A DNA stretch of 8,174 nucleotides, from the NCBI GenBank assembly GCA_021784495.1, contig JAJXSQ010000084.1, positions 1-8,174 on the forward strand, given 5' to 3'. This DNA comes from Myxococcales bacterium. GTDB lineage: Bacteria > Myxococcota > Myxococcia > Myxococcales > Anaeromyxobacteraceae. Shown here in pieces: positions 1 to 6,225 of this stretch. Under the pieces are notes generated by a model. That model was not told the DNA's origin. It made no database searches and was given only the letters and a program-made list of their open reading frames with translations. The stretch's first letter is position 1. Every line of letters starts with the position of its first letter. A program made the position numbers and the translations under genes.

Positions 1-1928
1 GCCCCGCTGCGGGGGGTGGCCCGGCGCGATCCCCGGCGGCCGACGCGACGCCCGCGACCCCCGCGGCGCCGGAGGGGGCGGCCGCGGCGCCGAAGCGGCG
101 GGCGACCGCCGAGCAGCTCGCGTCGCGGCAGCGCGAGATCTCCATCTCCGAGTTCTTCACCAAGAACCGGCACCTCCTCGGGTTCGACAGCCCCTCGAAG
201 GCCCTCCTCACCACGATCAAGGAGGCGGTCGACAACTCGCTCGACGCCTGCGAGGAGGCGGGGATCCTCCCCGAGATCACCGTCGAGGTCCGGGACCTCG
301 CCCTCTCGGCGAGCGGCGAGGGGGAGCTGACCAAGGGGGAGGGGCGGTTCGTGGTGGTGGTGGAGGACAACGGACCGGGGATCGTCCGCGCCCAGGTGCC
401 CAAGATCTTCGGGAAGCTCCTCTACGGCTCGAAGTTCCACCGGCTGAAGCAGTCGCGCGGCCAGCAGGGGATCGGCATCTCGGCGGCGGCGATGTACGGC
501 CAGCTCACGACCGGTCAGCCCATCCGCGTCACCTCGCGCACCGGGAAGGGGAAGCCGGCCCACCACTTCGAGATCCAGATCGACACCCGCCGGAACGATC
601 CGGTCGTCACCCGCGACGACCAGCTCGCCGACTGGCACCTCGAGCACGGGACCCGGGTGGAGCTGGAGATCCTGGCGAGCTGGCAGGCCGGGCAGCGGTT
701 CGTGAACCGCTACGTCGAGCACACCGCGCTCGCCAACCCCCACGCCACCCTCCACTACCGCCGCCCCCGCCAGGCGCCGCTCACCTTCCCGCGCGCCACC
801 GACGAGCTGCCGCGCGAGGCCCAGGAGATCAAGCCGCACCCGCACGGCGTCGAGCTCGGCGCCCTCATGCGGCTGGCCGCCGACTCGCGGAGCCACGACG
901 TGAAGGGGTTCCTCCAGACCACCTTCTCGCGCGTGTCGGCGGGGGTCGCCGAGGAGATCGTCCGGACGGCGAAGCTCGCCGGGCGGGTCCGCCCGCGCGA
1001 TCTGGCCGAGGACCGGGCGCTCGCCGACCGGCTCCACCGGGCCATCCAGGCGACGAAGATCATGGCGCCGCCGACCCAGGTGCTCTCCCCCATCGGGGAC
1101 GCGCTGATGCGGCGCGGGCTCATCTCCTTCCTCGAGGTGATCGAGAGCGAGGGGCCGGGCGACGAGGACGCCCAGCTCGACCTCGACCAGGCGGCGCGCC
1201 GGAAGGCGCCGCGCGGGCGGGGCGCGTCCCGAGCCGCCGGCCCGCCCGACGCCGAGCCGGCGGACGCCGCCGGGCCGCCGGAGGAGGGGGTGGAGCGGAT
1301 CAAGGGGCACCGCTACTTCATCGCCACCGTCACCCGGCCGCCGCGCGTCTACCGCGGCAACCCCTTCCAGGTCGAGGTGGGGCTCGCCTTCGGGGGGAGC
1401 TGGCCGGCCGACAAGCCGATCGAGCTCTTCCGCTTCGCGAACCGGGTGCCGCTCCTCTTCCAGCGCGGCGCCTGCGGCATGACCGAGGCGATCGTCAAGA
1501 CCGACTGGCGCAACTACCTCCTCTCGCAGCCGCGCGGCTCGCTCCCCGTCGGCCCGATGGCGCTCCTCATCCACGTCGCCTCGGTCTGGGTCCCGTTCAC
1601 CAGCGAGGCGAAGGAGGCGCTGGCCCACTACCCGGAGATCATCCGCGAGATCCAGCTGGCCGCGCAGGAGTGCGGCCGGAAGCTGGCCGCCCACATCCGG
1701 AAGCGGCAGCACGCCGACTACCAGGCCCAGCGCCGGTCGATCTTCGAGCTCTACGTGCAGGAGGTGGCCCGGGCCATCGGCGTGATCACCGGGCGGAGCC
1801 CGGACCCGATCCGCCGCGACTTCATGAAGCTCGCGAACCAGGTCACCGACGCCGACCTCGAGGAGCCCGCCGCCGAGCCCCCGGCGGCCCGCGCCCGGCC
1901 CCGGCGGCGCGGCGAGGAGCAGGAGTAG
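1..1928 (+). CDS. top6B: DNA topoisomerase VI subunit B, 5'-partial
   Basis: ATPase and strand-passage subunit of type IIB topoisomerase VI, which with subunit A relaxes and decatenates DNA in the cytoplasm. The frame is open from position 3 with no usable start codon before the ATP site, so the start lies left of the window; 641 codons are visible. An Ala/Pro-rich head leads to the family signature ISISEFFTKNRHLLGFDS. The GHKL ATPase motifs follow: N-box KEAVDN (219-236), DNGPGI (366-383) and GQQGIG (459-476). An H2TH-like helical region comes next, then an Ala/Pro/acidic linker (about 1161-1307). The transducer begins at HRYFIATVTRPP and contains HVASVWVPFTSEAKEA; the Lys of that last motif (codon at 1611) is probably the ATP-sensing lysine (inference). 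The usual WKxY motif reads WRNY (1506-1517). The C-terminus is short and Arg-rich. The first in-frame GTG (351) falls inside the ATP site and cannot be the start. Confidence 0.95.
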   Translation, partial: PAAGGGPARSPAADATPATPAAPEGAAAAPKRRATAEQLASRQREISISEFFTKNRHLLGFDSPSKALLTTIKEAVDNSLDACEEAGILPEITVEVRDLALSASGEGELTKGEGRFVVVVEDNGPGIVRAQVPKIFGKLLYGSKFHRLKQSRGQQGIGISAAAMYGQLTTGQPIRVTSRTGKGKPAHHFEIQIDTRRNDPVVTRDDQLADWHLEHGTRVELEILASWQAGQRFVNRYVEHTALANPHATLHYRRPRQAPLTFPRATDELPREAQEIKPHPHGVELGALMRLAADSRSHDVKGFLQTTFSRVSAGVAEEIVRTAKLAGRVRPRDLAEDRALADRLHRAIQATKIMAPPTQVLSPIGDALMRRGLISFLEVIESEGPGDEDAQLDLDQAARRKAPRGRGASRAAGPPDAEPADAAGPPEEGVERIKGHRYFIATVTRPPRVYRGNPFQVEVGLAFGGSWPADKPIELFRFANRVPLLFQRGACGMTEAIVKTDWRNYLLSQPRGSLPVGPMALLIHVASVWVPFTSEAKEALAHYPEIIREIQLAAQECGRKLAAHIRKRQHADYQAQRRSIFELYVQEVARAIGVITGRSPDPIRRDFMKLANQVTDADLEEPAAEPPAARARPRRRGEEQE

Positions 1929-1931
1929 GCG

Positions 1932-3035
1932 ATGCCCAGGCTCGACCCGCGGGACCGGAAGACCACCGAGAAGATCGAGCGGCTCGCCGAGGGGGTGCTG
2001 CGCGCCGTGAAGGGGGGGCGCAACCCGTTCGTCGAGATCCCGGTCCGCTCCCTCGCCAACGTCCGCTTCGACGAGAAGCGGCGGCTCATCCAGCTGGGGA
2101 GCCAGCGCCAGCGGCGCTACTTCTTCAACGTGGCGATGGCCCGCAAGTTCATGCAGACGTTCCTGGTGTCGGACGCCTGCAAGGAGCTCGTCGAGAGCGG
2201 CAAGACGACGAGCATCCGCGACCTCTACTACATGACGAAGCACACCATCGGGGAGACGCGCCAGAACACCTTCGAGGAGCAGGACGAGTCGGACCCCATC
2301 ATCGAGGACCTGGAGGTGGCCATCGACGCGCTCCGCGAGGAGCTGCACCTCTTCGCCTCGCGCAAGGGGACGATGGTCGGCCCGATCACCATCCGCGACT
2401 CGGGCGACACCATCGACCTCCGCCGGATGGGCTCGGGCGGGTGGGGGGTCCCCTCGATCGTCGAGGAGAACGTGATCGAGTTCGGGCGCCACGAGGCGAA
2501 GTACGTCCTCCTCGTCGAGAAGGACGCCGTCTGGAGCCGCTTCAACGAGGACCGGTTCTGGAAGCGCCAGAGCTGCATCATCGTGCACGGGGGCGGGCAG
2601 CCGCCCCGCGGCGTCCGGCGGCTCGTGCGCCGGCTCAACGCGGAGCTGAAGCTCCCGGTCTACGTGCTGGTGGACAACGATCCCTGGGGCTTCTACATCT
2701 ACTCGGTGGTCAAGCAGGGGTCGATCAACCTGGCGTACGAGTCGATGCGGATGGCGGTCCCCGACGCCCGGTTCGTCGGCCTCTCCTCCTTCGACAAGTC
2801 GGCCTTCCGGCTGCCGCCCAACGTGGCCATCAAGATGGACGACGGCGACGTCTCCCGCGCCCGGCAGATGCTCGCCTACCCCTGGTTCAAGGCCCGGCAG
2901 TGGCAGCGCGAGATCCAGGAGATGATCGACTCGGGGGTGAAGTACGAGCTCGAGGCCCTCTCCCGCCGCGGCATCAGCTTCATCACCGAGGAGTACCTGC
3001 CGAAGAAGCTCCGCGATCGGGAGTGGCTGGAGTAG
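1932..3035 (+). CDS. top6A: DNA topoisomerase VI subunit A
   Basis: DNA-cleaving subunit of topoisomerase VI, homologous to eukaryotic Spo11. It makes a double-strand break with a covalent 5'-phosphotyrosyl link while subunit B drives passage of a second duplex. The 367 residues match the usual family size. The N-terminal winged-helix (CAP-like) domain carries IRDLYYMTKHT; Tyr100, second of the pair Tyr99-Tyr100 (codon 2229-2231), is the likely nucleophile by analogy with Spo11. The Toprim domain shows VLLVEKD with Glu196 and VLVDNDPWG with Asp248 and Asp250, the Mg-binding acids. The C-terminal part keeps the family pattern LSSFDKSAFRLPPN and an ending in EYLPKKL. ATG follows the top6B stop by 3 bases and has AGGAG 6 bases upstream, so translation is probably coupled, as suits an A2B2 complex. 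All key residues are intact. Confidence 0.96.
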   Translation: MPRLDPRDRKTTEKIERLAEGVLRAVKGGRNPFVEIPVRSLANVRFDEKRRLIQLGSQRQRRYFFNVAMARKFMQTFLVSDACKELVESGKTTSIRDLYYMTKHTIGETRQNTFEEQDESDPIIEDLEVAIDALREELHLFASRKGTMVGPITIRDSGDTIDLRRMGSGGWGVPSIVEENVIEFGRHEAKYVLLVEKDAVWSRFNEDRFWKRQSCIIVHGGGQPPRGVRRLVRRLNAELKLPVYVLVDNDPWGFYIYSVVKQGSINLAYESMRMAVPDARFVGLSSFDKSAFRLPPNVAIKMDDGDVSRARQMLAYPWFKARQWQREIQEMIDSGVKYELEALSRRGISFITEEYLPKKLRDREWLE

Positions 3036-3070
3036 ACTGCCGCCCCCTCGCCGCCCCCCAAGGAGATCGC

Positions 3071-3202
3071 ATGGCCGTCACCAGGAGCAACCGCAGCAAG
3101 CGCAAGGCCTCGAACCGGAGCAAGACGAAGCGGATCCAGGTGAAGCGGAAGCGGTCCCTCTCGATCAGCCGCAAGCGGCGCGCCAAGAAGAGCCCTCGCT
3201 AG
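3071..3202 (+). CDS. 43-residue protamine-like basic peptide
   Basis: I do not recognise a family. The reading frame encodes 43 residues, of which 20 are Lys or Arg and 8 are Ser, with no Asp, Glu or Cys. The composition resembles protamines, the tails of bacterial histone H1-like proteins, or very basic ribosomal peptides. Coding evidence: AAGGAG at 3060-3065 lies 5 bases before ATG, and 42 of 43 codons end in G or C although positions 1 and 2 are AGN/AAN-rich, which is opposite to random drift in this DNA. It starts 35 bases after top6A with no obvious terminator between, so it is probably the third gene of the topoisomerase VI operon. Binding DNA or RNA by charge is the natural inference; a role in compacting or presenting DNA crossings to topoisomerase VI is speculative. 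A small ribosome-associated protein is the main alternative. Confidence 0.75.
   Translation: MAVTRSNRSKRKASNRSKTKRIQVKRKRSLSISRKRRAKKSPR
3199..3202. other. Interlocked stop codons of convergent genes (CTAG)
   Basis: The palindrome CTAG holds the TAG stop of the plus-strand basic peptide (3200-3202) and the TAG stop of the minus-strand PAS gene (3199-3201). No spacer or terminator lies between the two genes, so any transcript end must fall inside the opposite gene, and antisense 3' ends are expected. Confidence 0.85.
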
Positions 3203-3867
3203 AGCGCTCCGTCGGCGCCCGCCCCGGCGCCGGCCGGGTGGTGGAGCTCGAGGCAGAGCGCGCAGTAGACGAACCGCGTGCCGGGAGGCGGCTCGGCGAC
3301 CAGCCCGGGGGCGAACTCCCACGGGTCGAGGAGCTCCTCGGCGTCGGGCCGGCGGACCCGCCGGCAGCAGCTGCACTGCTCGACCGTGCCGTCCTCCCGC
3401 GTCCAGCGGGACCCGGGGGCGTCGACCGGCGGGTAGACCTCGGCGATGGGCCGCTGGCGAACCAGCCGGTGGCTCACGGCGACGCTGGCGACCATCCGGC
3501 CCGGGCCGAGGACCGGCTCGAGGTGGGTGGCGACGAGCCGCGCGGTCGTGGGCGTGTTGCACTCGGCCAGCTGGATCGCGCCGCCCCGCGGGCCCGCCCC
3601 GGCGCGCCGCGCGGCGCGCTCGAGCAGCACCTCGTGCAGCCGCCGGGGCCACTCGCCCGACACGTGGTCGAGCCAGCGGGTGCCGATCAGCGCCGCCCCG
3701 GCCACGAACTCGCCGCCCCCGTTCTCCCTGGCGAACTGCTCCCAGGCGTCGTTCGCGTGCAGGATGATCCCGCCGGGGTCGACCAGCAGCGCCGGGTGGG
3801 GCAGGCGGTCGAGGAGCCGGAGCTCGTCGGCGAGCGGGTGCGGCCGTGCCGTGGCGAGGAGCGCCAT
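3199..3867 (-). CDS. PAS-domain protein with C-terminal four-cysteine motif
   Basis: Probable cytoplasmic sensor or adaptor of 222 residues. Residues about 17-135 look like a PAS domain: LLDRLPHPALLVDPGGIILH followed by AND-W is the classic PAS entry, and a strand-rich end (MVASVAVSHRL) closes it. The C-terminal part has CSCC (Cys165, Cys168) with RRVRRPD, then WE, then YCALC (Cys202, Cys205), a CxxC...CxxC pair resembling the metal-binding tail found after PAS domains in many signalling proteins. No kinase, cyclase or DNA-binding domain is present, so output must come from a partner or the Cys motif. The ATG at 3867 is preferred over an in-frame GTG at 3966: the 33 extra codons have clearly more A/T at third positions and no PAS similarity. 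The Shine-Dalgarno is weak (AGGG). The stop codon interlocks with that of the convergent basic-peptide gene. Ligand and partner are unknown. Confidence 0.72.
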   Translation of the reverse strand: MALLATARPHPLADELRLLDRLPHPALLVDPGGIILHANDAWEQFARENGGGEFVAGAALIGTRWLDHVSGEWPRRLHEVLLERAARRAGAGPRGGAIQLAECNTPTTARLVATHLEPVLGPGRMVASVAVSHRLVRQRPIAEVYPPVDAPGSRWTREDGTVEQCSCCRRVRRPDAEELLDPWEFAPGLVAEPPPGTRFVYCALCLELHHPAGAGAGADGAL

Positions 3868-3904
3868 GCGACCCTGCCGGTGCAGCCCCGGTGCCAGGCC
3901 CCGT

Positions 3905-3927
3905 CCTCCCGAAATCGGAGGTTTCGG
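3905..3927. promoter_or_regulatory. Hairpin with alternative pairing, upstream of the PAS gene
   Basis: CCGAAA (3909-3914) and TTTCGG (3922-3927) form a 6-bp stem around a 7-base loop. An overlapping alternative pairs CCTCC (3905-3909) with GGAGG (3917-3921). The AAA/TTT content stands out in such GC-rich DNA. It lies 40-60 bases upstream of the PAS start, in the divergent region, so it could be an operator or a leader structure; function is not shown by sequence alone. Confidence 0.3.
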
Positions 3928-3986
3928 CCCGGGGTGCCCGCGACCCGAGGTGCGTAGGTCCCTCACCTGGCGCCGCGCTCCGGCCC

Positions 3987-4015
3987 TTGCGAGCCGTCGG
4001 ATTCCGGCCTACACC
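3987..4015 (+). promoter_or_regulatory. Possible sigma70-like promoter for the thioredoxin-fold gene
   Basis: TTGCGA (3987-3992) and TACACC (4010-4015) are separated by 17 bases and lie about 60 bases before the GTG start at 4077. The -35 match is fair (4 of 6) and the -10 match poor (3 of 6). It is the best candidate I see in the 209-base divergent region 3868-4076, but it could occur by chance. Confidence 0.22.
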
Positions 4016-4065
4016 GGCGCCGTCGGGCCGCTCCGGACCCCCCGGTCGCCGGCCCGCCCAGATCG

Positions 4066-4071
4066 AGGAGG
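4066..4071 (+). promoter_or_regulatory. Shine-Dalgarno AGGAGG that fixes a GTG start
   Basis: A full AGGAGG sits 5 bases before GTG 4077. The open frame extends upstream to 3846, but only the GTG start has this signal, and the thioredoxin-fold sequence begins right after it. Confidence 0.7.
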
Positions 4072-4076
4072 TCGGA

Positions 4077-4568
4077 GTGACCATCGAGACCGGCTGGAGC
4101 CTCCCCGCGGGGACGCTCGCCGACGCGCGGTCGGGCGCTCCGGAGGAGCTCGCGGCCGCCTGCGCAGGCGCGCCGACGCTCCTCTTCGTCTACAAGGCCG
4201 ATTGCCCGGGGACGGCGGTGGCCGCGCCGGTCCTGCCGAGGTTCGACGCCGTCCCCGGGCTCCGGCTCCTGGCGATCTCCCAGGACGGGCCGGCGGAGAC
4301 GCGGAGCTTCGGGGCGGCGAGCGGCTGGACCGGCCGCGTCCGCGCCCTGATCGACCCCGAGCCCTGGGCGGTCTCGGAGGCGCTCGGGGTCCGGGTGACC
4401 CCGACCTGGATCCTCGCCGGCCCGGACGGGCGGGTCGAGGAGGTGGCCGAGGGCTGGGCGCGGGTCGACGCGAACCGGCTCGCCGCCCGGGCCGCCGAGC
4501 TCGCCGGCGCGCCACCCCTGGTCGTCTCGCCGGAGGGGGGCGCCGAGCCGGCCTGGCGCCCCGGTTGA
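4077..4568 (+). CDS. Thioredoxin-fold (TlpA/redoxin-like) protein with one active-site Cys
   Basis: A 163-residue protein with the thioredoxin-like pattern: strand PTLLFVYKADCPGTAVAAP, then LRLLAISQDG, LIDPEPW and the cis-proline segment VTPTWILAGPDGRVEE (Pro109). This resembles the TlpA/redoxin branch of thiol-disulfide proteins. The usual CxxC is CPGT: Cys43 is kept but the resolving Cys is Thr46, so dithiol oxidoreductase activity is unlikely. A one-cysteine mechanism (peroxiredoxin-like, or glutathionylation/thiol adduct) or a purely binding role is more plausible. The only other Cys is Cys29. No signal peptide is visible, so it is probably cytoplasmic, unlike typical TlpA proteins. Start GTG is set by an ideal AGGAGG. 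It is a single gene, divergent from the PAS gene and convergent with the exonuclease gene. Confidence is good for the fold and low for the reaction. Confidence 0.75.
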   Translation: MTIETGWSLPAGTLADARSGAPEELAAACAGAPTLLFVYKADCPGTAVAAPVLPRFDAVPGLRLLAISQDGPAETRSFGAASGWTGRVRALIDPEPWAVSEALGVRVTPTWILAGPDGRVEEVAEGWARVDANRLAARAAELAGAPPLVVSPEGGAEPAWRPG

Positions 4569-4580
4569 AGCTCGAAGAAC

Positions 4581-4599
4581 GCGGCGTAGGCTACGCCGC
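4581..4599. terminator. Bidirectional hairpin between convergent genes
   Basis: GCGGCGTAG (4581-4589) and CTACGCCGC (4591-4599) are perfect 9-base inverted repeats around a single base. It fills most of the 38-base gap between two convergent stop codons (4568 and 4607). There is no T tract on either strand, so as a factor-independent terminator it would be atypical; a role as a shared transcript end or 3'-end stabiliser is inferred from position. Confidence 0.55.
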
Positions 4600-4606
4600 C
4601 GGGAGG

Positions 4607-5443
4607 TCAGCCGCGGGCCGCGCGCGAGAGCGCCCGCCGGCGCGCGGGGCGCGCGGCTCCGAGGAACGGCGCGCAGCGCGCGAGGAAGGGCTCGAGGTGC
4701 GCCCGCTCGGCGGCGCCGAGCCCGCGCGCGAGGAGCCCGGGGAGCAGGACGCGGGCGCGCCCGGCGCTCTCCGCGTAGCCGTCGGGGCCGAGCGTCCCGT
4801 CCACGAGCCGGGTCCGCAGCCAGAGCAGGAAGGTCTGGACGACGTCCGACATGCAGTAGGCGACGATCCGGTCGAGATCGCCGGCGGCGTGCAGCCCGGC
4901 GACGTCGGCGCCCGCCACCTCCTGCTTCCCCGGGAGCCCGACGAGTTTGGCGTACAGGTCGAGCGGCGCCGCGCCCGACGACCCCGGGGCGGCGAGCAGC
5001 TCCTTCACGTCGGCGTGCTCCGCCGAGCCGGGCTGCATCGCCGCCCGGTACCAGCCCGGCGCCGGGATCCCGAGCTTGAGCGAGCGGAGCGCGAGCACCG
5101 GCAGGTCGAACCCCCGTCCGTGGAAGGTGACCGCGGTCGCGCCCTCGAGCCGCCTCCAGAGGAGGTCGATCGCCTCCGCCTCGCTCCCCCGCCCGTCGCC
5201 CCAGGACCAGGCGTCGGTCGGGACGACCACCCCGCCGTCCTCCACCGCCTCGAGCAGGCAGGCGGCCACCGGGCGGTGATAGGGGAGGGGCAGGAAGTCG
5301 CTCCTCGCGCCCCCGCGGGCGCGGCGGGCCTCGAGGAGGCGCCGGAGCTGCTCCGGATAGGGGCGCCCGGCCTCGCCGTCCACGGCGGCGACCAGCTCCT
5401 CGTCGGGGACCGTCTCGAGATCGAGCGTCACGAACCGTCGCAC
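4607..5443 (-). CDS. Stand-alone 3'-5' exonuclease, DEDDy family (PolB exo2-like)
   Basis: A 278-residue protein matching the predicted 3'-5' exonuclease family related to the proofreading domain of DNA polymerase B (DNA_pol_B_exo2 type). All DEDDy motifs are visible. Exo I is FVTLDLETVPDE (Asp8, Glu10). Exo II is the strand AVTFHGRGFDLPVL with Asp113. The family's His-Asp motif is EHADVKELL, followed by DLYAKLVGLPGK. Exo III is AYCMSDVVQTFLLWLR with Tyr196 and Asp200 (YxxxD). These acids bind two metal ions and remove 3' nucleotides, so the enzyme should be active, probably on single-stranded DNA or RNA ends. The C-terminal 60 residues are Ala/Arg-rich. GTG is the start, with GAGGG 7 bases upstream, and Exo I begins within 10 residues, leaving little room for error. 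It is divergent from the methyltransferase gene and shows no operon partner. Confidence 0.85.
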   Translation of the reverse strand: MRRFVTLDLETVPDEELVAAVDGEAGRPYPEQLRRLLEARRARGGARSDFLPLPYHRPVAACLLEAVEDGGVVVPTDAWSWGDGRGSEAEAIDLLWRRLEGATAVTFHGRGFDLPVLALRSLKLGIPAPGWYRAAMQPGSAEHADVKELLAAPGSSGAAPLDLYAKLVGLPGKQEVAGADVAGLHAAGDLDRIVAYCMSDVVQTFLLWLRTRLVDGTLGPDGYAESAGRARVLLPGLLARGLGAAERAHLEPFLARCAPFLGAARPARRRALSRAARG

Positions 5444-5545
5444 GTCCAGACCCTCGCACGCGGCTCTGACAGCGGCCGGCCCCCGCCCGCGCCCCCGGGA
5501 GGGGCGAATCCTTCACCCGGCCCGGGGCTCTGACGGGCTGAGAGG

Positions 5546-5560
5546 CGGTCCCCGGGACCG
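5546..5560. promoter_or_regulatory. 15-base palindrome before the methyltransferase cluster
   Basis: CGGTCCC (5546-5552) and GGGACCG (5554-5560) are perfect 7-base inverted repeats around one base. The element ends just before the ribosome-binding region and 14 bases before ATG 5575. It could be an operator for the six-gene cluster, where a bound repressor would block transcription, or an mRNA hairpin hiding the start region. In this GC-rich DNA, chance is possible. A separate 9-base direct repeat, GGCTCTGAC, occurs at 5462-5470 and 5526-5534 in the same intergenic region. Confidence 0.4.
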
Positions 5561-5574
5561 GAAGGGCGAGGCGC

Positions 5575-6225
5575 ATGGACGTGGTCACCCCAGACGCGAC
5601 GTTGCTCGGCCGGGCGGTCAACGCCCGCTACGACGCGCTCGCGTGCTGCGCGACGACCCTCTCCTGCGGCGCCGCCCTCGACCTCGGCGAGCCGAGGCCC
5701 GGCGAGGTGGTGATCGACCTGGGCTGCGGGCGGGGCAAGGACGTCATCCGGGCGGCCGGCCTGGTGGGCGCGGCGGGGCGCGCCTTCGGCGTCGACGCGA
5801 GCGACGAGATGCTGGCGGCGGCGCGCCGTTCGTGCCCGCCCTTCCTGGCGAACGCGCGCTTCGTGCGCTCGGACCTCGCCGAGGTGGCGCTCCCCTCGGG
5901 GGAGGCCGATCTGGTCCTCTCCAACTGCGCCATCAACCACGCGCCCGACAAGGCTGCGGTCTACCGCGAGATTCACCGGCTCCTGCGCGCCGGCGGGCGG
6001 TTCGTCGTCTCCGACGTGGTCTCCGAGGCGCCCCTCCCCGAAGAGGTACGGTCCGATCCCGCGGCCTGGGCCGCGTGCTACGGTGGCTCGATCCCCGAGT
6101 CCGACTACTTGGAGTCGATCCGGGCCGCCGGTTTCGGGGACCCACTCGTGCTCTCTCGGACCGCGCCCTACGAGAAGGGCGGGGTCCTGGTGCACAGCCT
6201 GACCGTCAAGGGGATCAAGCCATGA
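5575..6225 (+). CDS. Short ArsM-like SAM-dependent methyltransferase
   Basis: A class I S-adenosylmethionine methyltransferase of 216 residues, closest in pattern to arsenite methyltransferase (ArsM). The SAM site is VVIDLGCGRGKDV (motif I, about residues 45-57) with FGVDASDEML (acidic motif II). ArsM-like cysteine positions are seen: a CC pair plus Cys31 in the head (Cys24, Cys25), Cys118 in LSNCAINHAPDK, and Cys168 in AACYGGSIPESD. ArsM proteins use three or four such cysteines to bind As(III) before methylating it with thiol or thioredoxin reductants. The protein is shorter than most ArsM enzymes, lacking the C-terminal extension, so it may stop at a lower methylation state or act on another thiophilic substrate. 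ATG lies behind a GA-rich stretch. The stop overlaps the next start as ATGA (6222-6225), implying coupled translation with a Cys-rich partner. The substrate is inferred, not proven. Confidence 0.78.
   Translation: MDVVTPDATLLGRAVNARYDALACCATTLSCGAALDLGEPRPGEVVIDLGCGRGKDVIRAAGLVGAAGRAFGVDASDEMLAAARRSCPPFLANARFVRSDLAEVALPSGEADLVLSNCAINHAPDKAAVYREIHRLLRAGGRFVVSDVVSEAPLPEEVRSDPAAWAACYGGSIPESDYLESIRAAGFGDPLVLSRTAPYEKGGVLVHSLTVKGIKP

Noticed and set aside
2..14. Perfect palindrome CCCCGC-T-GCGGGG at the window start
   Set aside because: It sits in the Ala/Gly/Pro-rich coding head of top6B and is expected by chance in such GC-rich sequence.
351..362. Four tandem GTG units as a microsatellite
   Set aside because: They encode the hydrophobic valine strand before DNGPGI, normal for this motif; the run is short.
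351..1928. GTG at 351 as the start of topoisomerase VI subunit B
   Set aside because: It lies after the N-box and directly before DNGPGI, so it would remove part of the ATP site; the homologous reading frame is open to the left edge of the window.
2876..4084. Minus-strand open frame of 402 codons
   Set aside because: It overlaps top6A, the basic peptide and the PAS gene in another frame and has no family signature.
3446..5533. Long plus-strand open frame of 695 codons
   Set aside because: It crosses four better-supported genes and two intergenic regions and is low-complexity Arg/Gly/Ala/Pro sequence, typical of stop-poor GC-rich shadow frames.
3963..5621. Long minus-strand open frame of 552 codons
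   Set aside because: It is a shadow of the exonuclease and thioredoxin-fold genes with Arg/Gly/Pro-rich composition and no recognisable motif.
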